From Nematostella vectensis (lineage: Eukaryota; Cnidaria; Anthozoa; Actiniaria; Edwardsiidae), in NCBI RefSeq assembly GCF_932526225.1, contig NC_064044.1, positions 3,312,092 through 3,376,091 on the forward strand: a stretch of 64,000 nt of DNA, in the 5' to 3' direction. Shown here piece after piece: positions 9,886-21,800 of this stretch. The number at the start of each line of letters is the position of its first letter. The stretch's first letter is position 1. The notes under the pieces are model-generated. The model made no database searches, was not told the origin of the DNA, and was given only the letters and a program-made list of their open reading frames with translations. The translations under genes were made by a program, and so were the position numbers.

Positions 9886-12800
9886 TTAGACAAGAGATAT
9901 TTGACTGGCGCTACGATATATAGTGTAAGGGGTCATGTGGCGGTAATCGGGCTCGTCCCAGTCCTTTGGTCGCAAGTCGAGCTGACTCCTTGCTCTGGAT
10001 AAAACCGGCTTTTCACGCTCATCTCTGACTTTAACACTGCTGACCAACCTCGAGCGTGCTGAGTTCGCCCTGCGATGATTGGCGCTACGGTCTTCAGCCA
10101 TGACCGGCATGCTCTCGTGTCGCACAAGTTTACCGAACACCACAGGTAGCCTTTTCCCGTTATTTATCTGTACAACTTTTAGATTGTCTTTAGTTTTCCC
10201 AGAATTCTCCATACGCTTGTCAGAAATTCCTTTTTTATACCCGTAAACCGCAAACGCCTTGCCGTTTTTAATGTTCCGTTTCTCATCCGCTGGTAGCTCG
10301 TTGATAACTGGCATGCTGGTAAAACGGTTAGTCAAGCTAGTTACTCCTTCCGAGTATGTCATTGATCTCTCACGTGGCTTGCTGAGATGAAAACCATAGA
10401 AATCAGTGATTTTTTTTCTCCGAAAATTATTGTTGAAGTCACTTTTACTGTTTGTTAAATTCTGCATTGACACGCTTTTGGCGCGTAATACAGTAACCGC
10501 TGAACCATCCGTTTTATCTTTGTCCTTAGATTCATCGTCTCTTTCTTCATCCGTTAAAATTCCCGAATCTTCCTTAGCGTGCACTACCTGTGTTCTAGGA
10601 GCCTCAGGGTCGGTGTTCACGTGTGAGCTCACGTGTTGAACACGTGACGTGCTCGTCTCTGTCTGATGATGAATTTCGTTTTCCCACAATTCCTTGAGAT
10701 CGGCCTTCATGTTGCAAATACCCGAGTGCAGGGCGAGTAATTGTTTGTGGAGGGCACGGTCTTGGAGCTGCATGGCCGCCTAGAAGAAAGTAAATGTATT
10801 TGAAAAGAACAAGTATACAGCCTACATATACAGCAACAGCTGAACAACAAAAAAACGGAAAAATATGCAAATCAATAAAAAATAAGTCAACCAAAGGGCT
10901 TCTTAAAAAGGCTGCTTTCGGACAATTACCCGCTTTTGCCCTGAATTGGTTTCCAGAGATACCCCTGGTTAGCAGGGAAACATATGATGTTTAGTGCTTT
11001 GCCTAAACTATGCTATCATAAAGTTATGCAGTATGTATATTTTTATATATATGTAACATACGAGTAGTGTATTTGAATATGAATTTGTCCTGACCTAAAA
11101 TATTAAAAAAAAAACACTTAGTTCTCATCATCTATTTCTTTGTCTATAAACTTGGAAATCGGTTTGATTTTTCTAGACGAAATCTGTTGTATAAATGGTC
11201 CTATTACTCTTGGAAAACATTAATACCAGTCACACCGCCATTTAGCTTCCACTAAATACCAAGCCCCAGACCAGGTATTTGTTTATATCGGGATATTTCA
11301 ATCGACACACAATCGACACAATTCATCAAATAGAGTTGATAAGTTATAAGGCTTAGTGATATTTAGTGGGTGCGGTATTTCAAAGCTTCTTGCAAACTTG
11401 TTGTATGTTAACAATAACAACGTACATCGTCGTGCAGCAGAGTTTGCGCTTCATCGCTACGACAGAACAGCAAGTGTGGGTTCGACGCTCATGTCAAAGG
11501 ATGGATTGCAACTTTTATTCGGTGCCATTTACTGCGAATTTGGCCCCTACCAGTACGACAGGTTCAGAAGCACCAAGGCACCAAAGTAGTGCCCCCGTGT
11601 GTGAACTAATTGTCACTGAGGGTGGTCACTGCCAGAGGGTTCGTTGCGTTTCCAGTGTGGTTCTTCGTCAGATACGGGAGCTCTGGCCTAGTCTCATTTA
11701 TCTGTTTCCAACACGGGAGAAATACCTTCAGCTTACTTGTGATACCAAATTCGAATCAAGGCATGAACTCGGAAAAATGCCAGACGGCAAGACCCGAACG
11801 CTGGAAAACAGCGGTGAGAGACCAACACACTTGGTCACCAAAGCTTATGCTCAAAATGAACTTCTTTACCATCAAAATTGGTTTATACAATTTTAGCCTA
11901 AACTTGCATGAAAATTAGGAACTTATAGGACACTCTTATAAAAAAGGAGTGCGATGGATTGGTAGAAAATACGCATGGTATTAACACCACACAGAACTCA
12001 TAATATCTACCAAAACAAATTATCATTTTATCGGGTCCAGGAATAAGGATTTTCGAGTAGTGTAACACCTTGCAGCCATTTTGGCGACCATTATGCAAAA
12101 TATGATATGATGTCTTCTTCGGTGGCTCGACAGAAAATATTAGGAAGTGAAGGATCTTTGCAATTATTTGCACCATCAAACGAAATTGGTCTTTGCGAAA
12201 TCGTGTATTAATCGTCTTTGACAAGCTAAAATTTCTTTTCTCTTAGCATTTGCTACTACTTGACCCAAAATGCTCAAAATAGTGAAAAATAAATAGCTTA
12301 AATTGAGGCACATTCCTATTGTTATACTTTTGTTTTATAACAAAACTGTTTTGACAAATTTGAACGGTTTGTTTTGGTGTAAGTTGCTTAGAAAAGGACG
12401 ACCCATTGTACAGTTTTTGAAAGGTCGTGCATTTACTGACCTGAAGATATGCCCAAATAATTTTAAAGCACGGTAAATACAAGTTTACATACCCACACGA
12501 TCGAGTTTTCAACATTAAACATCGAAGAGATAAATTTTCTGACAAAATATAATTGATTAGGGCATTCACCCCGAACCTAAATTTGCATAAGTCTCAAACA
12601 GTTTTTCGAGAAAAATCAACTTCACATTAAAGCTAAACCGCTCGATAGACTCGATACACTCGTATGTACATAAACACGCCATGGGATATAGAAATACAAG
12701 ACATAACCTATCGAAACTGCCATAATTAGACATCTATTCCGTTATTTTTCAAGTGATAATCTACATATCGCGACAAAAAATCGGTTATATTATTATCAAA

Positions 12801-12973
12801 CTCACAAGTTCACGTCGTAAGAATGCGAGGGACGTATTCATGTCTAGTTTGGGCGCCTTCCAAAGCCTTGGATCTTTTTCCACCACTGGCGGGCCAGCCA
12901 CACACGGCCACGGAACCGCGTCCACGACAGTCAAATTCTGTACTTTTTTGCCGGCTGGTACGCGAGTCGCCAT
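9886..12973 (-). CDS. LURAP1/FAM89-like leucine-rich adaptor protein, two exons
   Basis: Exons: 12973-12806 (start ATG 12973-12971) and 10779-9886 (stop TAA). The phase-0 junction uses donor CTT|GTGAGT and acceptor TTCTTCTAG, giving 353 aa. The strongest clue crosses the splice: LDMNTSLAFLRREL (43-56) joined to AAMQLQDRALHKQLLALHSG (57-76). This has the spacing of the conserved leucine-rich segment of LURAP1 and FAM89 proteins, small adaptors linked to actomyosin and kinase scaffolding. The rest is polar and probably disordered. It is richer in charged residues than mammalian relatives and longer. The C-terminus ends SQISLV, which fits a class I PDZ ligand; LURAP1 also ends in a PDZ-ligand-like sequence (from memory). 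The family assignment rests on one motif, so an unrelated coiled-coil protein remains possible. Confidence 0.65.
10780..12805 (-). other. Intron of the LURAP1/FAM89-like gene
   Basis: About 2 kb of AT-rich sequence with no supported exon. Open frames at 11366-11918 and 11898-12569 show no recognisable domains. Bases 11611-11659 are related, in inverted orientation, to 18134-18186 in a RIOK3 intron, so a dispersed repeat fragment is present. Confidence 0.6.
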
Positions 12974-14282
12974 ATTTGTTTTCTTCGAAGCAGCGTATCA
13001 TTTATTCTTTTTTTTTCGTGTTCGTCAGTCTCGTCTAGCGGGTTCGTTTTGATGGCGTCTGTTAATGTTAATCCAAGCTCGGGCCCCTTTGTTTCGTCCA
13101 GATCTGTTTTCACAAACTCGTAATTGAAGTTCATTGTTTGCCTTGGAATATATTTGACACTTGCATAGACAATAGGTAGCCCTAGGCATGCAGCGGTCAT
13201 CTGCCCTACTCCATCAAGCCGCGGTATAGGCTGATATGCTAATAAACATTTATCAGCTACAGCTACGCCACTTCACCATAGATAAGTATTCTATTTCCCA
13301 GGATTGCGCAAAGCAAAAGAAAAATGCATCACAGTTATTTTTTCGTTTATTAACGCATAAGCTATGTAAAAATTCCGCAGGGCTGTGTTAAATAATTTAT
13401 TCAAATAATGTTTACTTGATTTTTTCTTATCAAAACTTAGGCAAACTTTGGAGTAATTAGATAGTAAAGGATTCACGTAGCTTGAATGGAAAGACCACTT
13501 AAAGATGATTCCACGAGTAGTTTTCTCATTAACAGATTTTACATTAGACTATGGTCCTATTGACAAAACGACACTTACATATCGGGTGGAAGGAAGGCTT
13601 TTAAAACAACACTTTACTGCGATTTTCAATGTTCTGCGAAATCTCGTTGGTAATACCAACTTCTGAACCGCTTTCTGGCCACCGTCATTCAAACTAACAG
13701 ATTTACATTCGGTGCTTTTTTATTGGTCATCGCATTGCTAAGTGTTGGATTTGAAACCATTTCAGTGCTGGCTAATGAACATAGCAAAGCAGGCCTCGAA
13801 TTGTTGGGGGGGGGGGCACGATACAGAAACATTAAGAAAACAATGGGGGGGGGGGGCACAGCCGAGCCCCTACTGGTGTTTTCCTTATAATTTTTTAAAA
13901 TATTGGGGGGGGGGGCACGTGTCCCCAGTGCCCCACCCCCTGCTACGACCCTGGAATCAGGGATTTTGAATTATTTATCTGCTGAAAATCGTCGGAGAGA
14001 GTATTTAGAAAATGGAAAACTTCAGTAAATCTGTGAACAAAAGTATTACATGAGAAACAAAAAAGTTAGTTAAAGGAACATCTCAACTTCATTTTGATTC
14101 CTCTTGAAAGTTCGAAGGATCGAAAGTTTGGAATTTTTTTATAGGGGCTGGCCGTTTTTTATGATACATACAAAATGCTGAAAAATTGTTGACAAAAAGG
14201 AAACACATTTTGAGCGAGTACGACCTAAAAAAATTGCGCGAGCGCGCGGCAACACCACCACCACTTGAGGGCTCTTGTTTGA

Positions 14283-14347
14283 CGTCTACCTCTTGGGGCG
14301 TCTACCTCTTGGGACGTCTACCTCTTGGGGCGTTTACCTTTTGGGGC
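14283..14347. repeat. 16-bp tandem repeat, 4 units
   Basis: Units CGTCTACCTCTTGGGG start at 14283, 14299, 14315 and 14331, the last two with point changes. Confidence 0.85.
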
Positions 14348-15480
14348 GGATGAGCAAAAAAGCGAACCTTTGTTGCATTTTCTAAACGCTATAGGTGCAA
14401 CGGTTAAAACGGTCGTTGGTCTGGCTTCTATTCCTCAAGTAATCATTCATGCAAAAAGAAGACAAGGTCCCATTGTTCTGCAGTAAAAAGCTTTTCCCAT
14501 TTAAGAACTGTTTCGTACAAAAAATACGTCTATGTACTGTTGCCCATATGACACACTGTATACTTTATCAGTTAACTGTGGACAGAAGACCCCAAAATGA
14601 GGTCTTTTTGTTAAATATGCGCGATATGAAACGGAACGTTGTTATCTCTTAGATTCCAACAGATGCTTACTATTAAAGGAAATACACATTTTGAAATAGA
14701 TCCATCATACAATACATTTGCAGAAATGAAATTTCACGGTTTGTTAACCTAAGAATTTGGTAGCAGCAGAAGATGGGCAGACACAAGTTCACTAGACGAC
14801 TCTGAGATACTTTCTCTTTCCTAAGAACGTCTTATCTTTAGCCGAGCTCAGAGGCGAATGTCATATAAAATTCCCCATGGATAGTGTCCTTCGTTTGCAT
14901 GGATGCCCATATTTAGAAGAGCTAAAATTTTCCCATTCCCTGATCTCCTGAAAACATGGTGAAAAATGCTGATTCCTGTCAATTCGAAACTCGCGGCAAA
15001 AATTTGTCAAGAAAAACTTGATCGCTTGGTCAAATCTTTATCTCGCTAATTTTGAAAAGCCCTTAGACCCAGGCCTCCAAGAGATTGACCGAGCGGGTTT
15101 GAAGGTCACCCAAATATTGATATGAGCTTTTCGCTAAGGGGGGGGGGGGGGGATTCTTGTTGTTACATATGGCTTTCTGGCAGCCCAAAGTGGAGGGGGG
15201 GGGGGGGGGGGGGGCTAAACCCACTCGAGACGCTCCCCCTAGATCCGCTGTGCTAGCGTCCCGTCTTGGTCCGACTGGTGCCAATGTGTGTATGCTAGTG
15301 TGCTTTTAAAGTCCTTTCATTATCTTTAGCAGCTCAGGTATGGACCGTTCTTAGCACGTATAAGCTTACATTTACAATGAAAACTGAGGTATAAAAATAA
15401 AAATGTAAATGTTTTTATTGACGGCCTGTCTGGACTGAAACAGGTTCCCTTGTATATTTATTTGTTTCGGTCTCGCATAG

Positions 15481-15570
15481 TCCAGACCTGGGACTCTCTT
15501 TGCGCTCCACATTCTGTCTCGCATGAATGCCAGAATGTCTAGCGCAAAGAGAGTCCCAGGCAGGTCGGAC
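15481..15570. repeat. Inverted repeat / hairpin upstream of RIOK3
   Basis: The left arm CCTGGGACTCTCTTTGCGCT (within 15481-15516) is matched by the reverse complement of 15531-15570. ATTCTG/CAGAAT extends the inner stem and GTCC/GGAC the outer. The loop is about 15 bp. It lies 330 bp before the RIOK3 ATG and is probably a small foldback element. Confidence 0.75.
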
Positions 15571-15896
15571 TAGGTCTCCAGTGATGACCAGCGGTATCTA
15601 TCTTCAGCATGACGTCATTCTAACTGGGCCGCCATATTGCACCAACACAACAACATCTCTTTTAGCTGAAATCAGCTTTTTATCTTCTCCATATAATCTA
15701 TCTTTTTCATTCTTTAACCACAAAGCTTTCCTCCAGTAATCTGACAAACATATCTACAATCATTTCTCTGCAAGACTACAGCACTCAGAACTCTCAAAGT
15801 TTCCAAATTACCTTGATTTTGGTGGTTTTAGCAAACAGCTTTTTCTTCGCGTCACATTTAAATAAGTTATCTAATTTCATCTCTCAAAACCATACC

Positions 15897-18800
15897 ATGG
15901 ATAAAGGACAGACAGTTGTCGTAAGTTGTCACCCAGTGAAGCCAGCAAGTGCTTGGGGAAAGATGCCTACCGTAGCTCCGTGTTCCCTTTCTTCTGTAAT
16001 TGACGAAGAATTGGCGAAAAAACTTCAACACGAAGAAGAAGAAAGAAGCCTTTTCTCAGAACCCCAAACAGTCGATCTTCCACTCGAAAGTAAGTATTTG
16101 AAACTTCATCGATTAAAAAAAAAAGATTATGTGTTTTTTCTATCATAGTAAAATGACAAATTGAAATTTCTGATATGGAGCAAAATGTTGTCCCACTCGC
16201 GTTGATGTATTTTCTTGCCCTATATATCAAAGTAAAAACAGACGCAAAATGTAAGCAAAATTAGTATTTTTCTCTTGTTTTAGACTCACTGACATGTTAA
16301 CAGCAATATGATTGGCACATTGATTTTCTATTAGGGTAAAAAATTTAGATATTCATGATTTCAAAGATAATTTTGTCTGCAAATTCTTTTTCAAGTGCTT
16401 TAACTTTTGATAACCGAAATGGAATTTCACCCTTAAATGTACCTTGTGTCTGTCTAGTATCTAATTCTGACTTGCTTCTGTCTTGTTGATTGTGAGCAAG
16501 CTTATCAAACAGTCCAACATTTAGTAAAGCATAGAGCAGATTTTTATGCAACACACTACATATCTTGATTCTTTGCATTGGGGATTGTTTGTAATATAGC
16601 TAACATTTTGTTTTATTAAAATCATTTTAAGGGGATTAAAAATTCTACATCTTTTTCTTCAGCAAATGTATATCTTAAACTTACTGCATAGTTATTAAGC
16701 ACAACTCTTAAAACTGTGAGTACCCAAAAATGTGTGGAATGTTCTTGTCATTTGATGAATCAGAAATAAGATTTCAGACTTTAAAACTTGTTGCGACGTT
16801 CCTAGTCGATCATTTGAAAATCTTGCATTTCTACTGTTTCTGGTTTTACTGGTCTGGCTGTAAAAGTACAATTAGAACCTTTAGAGAGGGGTAAGGTTCC
16901 TTAGGGTATTGGGTGTGGCATTCAGGGGCCTTGAATCACATTCACCTTGAGGTAAGGGGTAAATTACCATTCAATGTCTTTTTGTTACAGACACCACATA
17001 TTGGAGAATTGTTCCAAATAATTTCACTATAAGTAATGAGCGAGAAAATGCCAAAAATGTAAAGTGCGACTTTTTCGTTTTGCTAGATGAACACTCTTGG
17101 TTGACCAAACACCTGAAGTTTTGATGCCCTTTAATGCCGACTCCTCCAGACACTTTTCATGGAAATTTCATGGAAACCCTGATACAGATAATATTTTTTA
17201 TTCCCGTAGTGCCGTCATCTGATCCAAATACAGATAATGACTTAGCACTGGCGCAAATGCTGCAAGCGGAGTTTGATAAGGAGAATGACCGTTTACTCAA
17301 CATCAAAGAACACAAGTACAACGGCAACAGTAAAGGTATTTTAATGGACAGCTTTAGTCTAATTATTTGTATGAAATAGTACTATTGTAGTTAAATGTGT
17401 TGGATCATCATTTCGCTAACCGATCTCATCATTATCAGGACTATCATCATCAAAATTGTCTCCATCAGAACAATCATCTTATTTATTATCGACACCTTAT
17501 AACTGTTTATTGCTATTATCATCATCATCATCATCAATGATGCAAAGGTATAATCATGGTCCCTTCATGATATTGTCATCATTACCATAGGTCATTATAT
17601 AGCCATATCATTTTATTCTATCACCACTATCATTATACACCAGTTTCTTAATATTCACCATTATACAACATCATCATTACTATCATAATTATATCAAATT
17701 GTCTTGCTTTGATTGTTGTATCTCATGGCTTGGTTTTTTTATACTTTACCTTACTTGCCCAACTGCTGAAATCAAACAGTGTTTATGTAGCTTTTTTGAT
17801 GTGGTTTTTATTTTCAGTATCTCTGTCATTTGACAACTACCGCAGCGTCCACTCAATTCTGAAGGACGATTCCAGCTCTTCTGATGACCAGGATGACTGG
17901 GTGGAAGACGACTTGGGTATGTTTTAATGCATACTCACAGATAAGATGGAAGGCTAAATTTAGCTATTTTAAGGGTAGGTTGTATCACCTTTTTGGAGAT
18001 AGAGAAGCAAAACATCCTTACTGTCATTCTTCCGTGTTTCCAGTCTTCTCGGATAAGGACACTCAACTGGAGGTCCCGTCTCTTCAAGCTGCACTACATT
18101 AACCTGAACCGAATGGATGTAAAAAAAAAAAAAAACACTGGGGACGCAATAAACCCTATGGCAGTGACCACCCCCAGTGACAGTGCTTACTAACCGAGGG
18201 CCATATGTTAGAAAACTGTATATTCGGTTCAATATGCTACCCTCCATAAACAAAGATTACAAAGTTCTATACTCTCTAGGGTACCTACAAAAACAATGGG
18301 AAAAAAAATATGTAATTTAAACCCTTTTGCTTCAATAAGCCCCCAGCAAAATGTCATAAATGAACCTAAAAATCACAAGAGCTGGATTCTCAGAGATCTC
18401 CCTAATAGATAGATCACCATGTCATATCAAAGCAATGTTATAGAAAGTAATCTGCGCTTACTGATTACTGATAAAATAATAAAAAAGGTTTCCACTCTGT
18501 ATTTGTTTTGCTCTAAAAAACAAGAATGTGTATTATGCTCAGAAATCCATTCGCTCCCTCTAGAACTCCCCCCACCTCCAATTACAGAGCCTTCACCCAA
18601 ACCTGGAGGGTCAGGCAAAAACATAACTACTAAACATGATGCTGTCGTGTGTGGTCGCAGGAATGCCCAAAACCTTGAAAAGGTACTGTACCACTTAGCC
18701 TAATTCCCTTAGCCAGCTTTCCACTAGTGATAGGAGTAGAGACAGAGTAGAAAATGGAAACAGTAGAGCTTCCAGGCTTGCAGGAAATAGAGCAAAGGAG

Positions 18801-21800
18801 ACACAGAGAAGGACAAAACAGAACTTGTATTTCTTCCTTCTCTGCTTGAGTCTCCTTCACACAGATTTTCACTTTGCAAAGTGAGCATCCTTCATCATGA
18901 CTTTTTTCTTCATCTTCGGCTTCGGCTTCGGCTTCAAACAAGTGAAAATTGGGTGTCTGCTTATGTGGGATGTGGAGTTTTGGCCTATGAGGTTGAATTA
19001 TTATCAAATTCATCACTTTATATTCATCACTTAATATATACAAATATATTTGTGTTAAAGGTTAGGTCATGTGTTTCAGAGAAAAATTAAAAGTACTGTA
19101 ATATGACATAGAAACCTGGGATAACTAATTCCATCATGAGTTTAGTTTAAAGCTTTAGCAATTAACCCTAGTATGCATACAGTCAGGGCTTCTGGAATTA
19201 CGCGCTTGTTTGGAAGCGCGTAATTTGGCTTTCTCCGCGTAATCCGCGTAATCCACAAACTTCCACGTAATCCCGCATAATATTGAAAGACAAAACATTT
19301 AAGTGCACAGCGGATGTGTTCTTTAGGGTTCTTACCTCTATTTCTCGTAAAAAGAGACAGATTTTCTTTGTAAGAGTGCAATATTTTGAACTGAATTTCG
19401 AAAACAAATAAAATGACTAGGCGTTCTTTGCAAAACTGCAAAGGCCTAGGACTAATAATAAAATGCCTTTTTTAATGGGCTGGTGGTCAGGAGCCAATGA
19501 AAACTTGCCTGAGATATTTTCGTGCAAAAAATAAACCTTTTTCAAGTTATTTCGTGCTTTCCTTAGGTACAAAATGTAGTTTGGGTGTAACAGTTGATAT
19601 TCTGTGTAATTTAGCGCGTCATTCAGTAAAGAATCCTGCAAAATTTTGATTGTAATTTAGCTCGTAATTTAGCAAAGAATCAATCAATCCGCATAATTTT
19701 GAGTTTTTCCCCTAATTCCAAAAGCCCTGTACAGTATATTTATTGATAATTACTTTGATGTGTTTTTCAGTTTCCCCCAGGTTTCGCCGCAGGTGATGTG
19801 GGCAGTAAATCACTAGACTTGAAGCTGTCCAACTCAGTGTACAATACCCTTAAACAGCATTCCTACCAAGAGGAAAGGCGGAGCCACCGTGTGCATGACA
19901 AGAGGGAACACTCCACTCATGTAAGTACATTATCCTGTCAGGATCATCCAGCTCGGCACAAGAATTCATATTCCTGCTCTTTGAATAAACAGGATAAGAA
20001 AAATCAAGATTTAATATTGTGAAATATTACTAATGGTATTGTTCAAAGAAATACAAATTGATTAAAAATGAAATGTGATAAAGCATTGGTTAATAAGATG
20101 CTCCTTTCTTATGATAAAAACCTCTTTCAAGAACTTTCAGATGAGCAGATACTGAGCAGCAAAAAGCCTTGAAGCAGCACTCAAATAACATTGCCTCACA
20201 AACTCTTTATTCAGGATAGACTTCTTGTCCAGTGACTTTGCACTAAAGATTTTGCTCCTTTTTTGTTGGGAGGAGGGGGGGGGGGCAGGGTATAAAAGGG
20301 TCCTGATTTCAAAATCTACTGGCTTGACAATAACAAATGTTAGAATAATATAGTCTGGTTAACAGAGTTTATATAAGCTCTCCCTCTTTCATTGCCATGA
20401 AACTAGGGATTTGTACATCTCAAGTGTACAGTATGATCTTGATTAAAATCTAGCCCCTTGGAATTGAGAATTTAGACCATCTAACTATTGCAGCTCCTTC
20501 GAGTTGGGTGTGTGGGGAAAGTAAAACAAATGTTTAGTGTTTGGTAACTTAAGATTCTCGCTGATTGTAGGAACAAGCTTTGGACCCCAAGACTCGTTTG
20601 ATGCTGTACAAGCTTGTGAATAACCAGACCCTGGAGGCGGTCAATGGGTGTATCAGCACTGGCAAAGAGGCCTGTGTCTTCCATGCAAATGGTGGAAAGT
20701 AAGCAAACTCATTCTTCCATTGGTTATCAAACTGTAGAGTTAATAATGCAAGAGGGGGGGGTTCCAATTAGTAATACATTCTCACGCCCCAGGACCTAAC
20801 ATTTATATCCAAATTTCTGTCACCCATTGGATCAGCATTGCTGCAGTAGCTGTCCCCAATTGGATCAGCATTGCTGCAGTAACTGTCCCCGATTGGATCA
20901 GCATTGCTGCAGTAACTATCCCCCATTGACTCAGCATTGCCGCAGTAACTATCCCCCATTGGCTCAGCATTGCTGCAGTAGCTTTCCTCCATTGACTCAG
21001 CATTGCTGCAGTAACTATCCTCCATTGGCTCTGCATTGCCGCAGTAACTATCCCCCATTGGCTCAGCATTGCTGCAGTAGCTTTCCTCCATTGACTCAGC
21101 ATTGCTGCAGTAACTATCCTCCATTGGCTCTGCATTGCTGCAGTAACTGTCCCCCATTGGCTCAGCATTGCTGCAGTAACTATCCCCCTTTGGCTCAGCA
21201 TTGCTGCAGTAACTATCCCCCATTGGCTCAGCATTGCTGCAGTAACTATCACCCATTGGCTCAGCATTGCTGCAGTAACTATCCCCCTTTGGCTCAGCAT
21301 TGCTGCAGTAACTATTCCCCATTGGCTTAGCATTGAAACCTGTCCTCCCTTAGCTCAGGATTAATAGCTAGCCCACATTAGCTCAGAATTGGTAACTGTT
21401 TACTTCACTATTATAAGCTGTCCCCCAGCAATTTTGTTTATGATAGATAAGTCACTCCCCCTCAACTTGGTATATGAAAGACATGTCCCCCATGCCCCCT
21501 CAACTTGGTACATGAAAGACATGTCACCCATGCCCCCTCAACTTGGTATATGATAGACATGTCCCCCATGCCCCCTCAACTTGGTACATGAAAGACATGT
21601 CCCCCATGCCCCCTCAACTTGGTATATGAAAGACATGTCACCCATGCCCCCTCAACTTGGTATATGATAGACATGTCCCCCATGCCCCCTCAACTTGGTA
21701 CATGAAAGACATGTCCCCCATGCCCCCTCAACTTGGTACATGAAAGACATGTCTGCCGTGCCCCCTCAACTTGGTACATGATAGACATGTCCCCCATGCC

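Larger units (their letters stand above)
12974..15896. other. Intergenic region between the divergent LURAP1/FAM89-like and RIOK3 genes
   Basis: Divergent promoters should lie at the two ends. The interior holds poly-G runs at about 13805, 13846, 13908, 15138 and 15195. It also has a poly-G/C-rich segment ending in CTGCTACGACCCTGG (13925-13955), which resembles the end of the element at 30579-30728. No gene is supported. Confidence 0.6.

Noticed and set aside
11366..11918. Overlapping frames of 102-176 codons
   Set aside because: Inside the intron of the minus-strand adaptor gene, with no domain; part is a dispersed repeat fragment.
20768..21333. Repetitive frames on both strands ([15 protein letters not shown])
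   Set aside because: 33-bp minisatellite in RIOK3 intron 6; unit length divisible by three explains the open frames.
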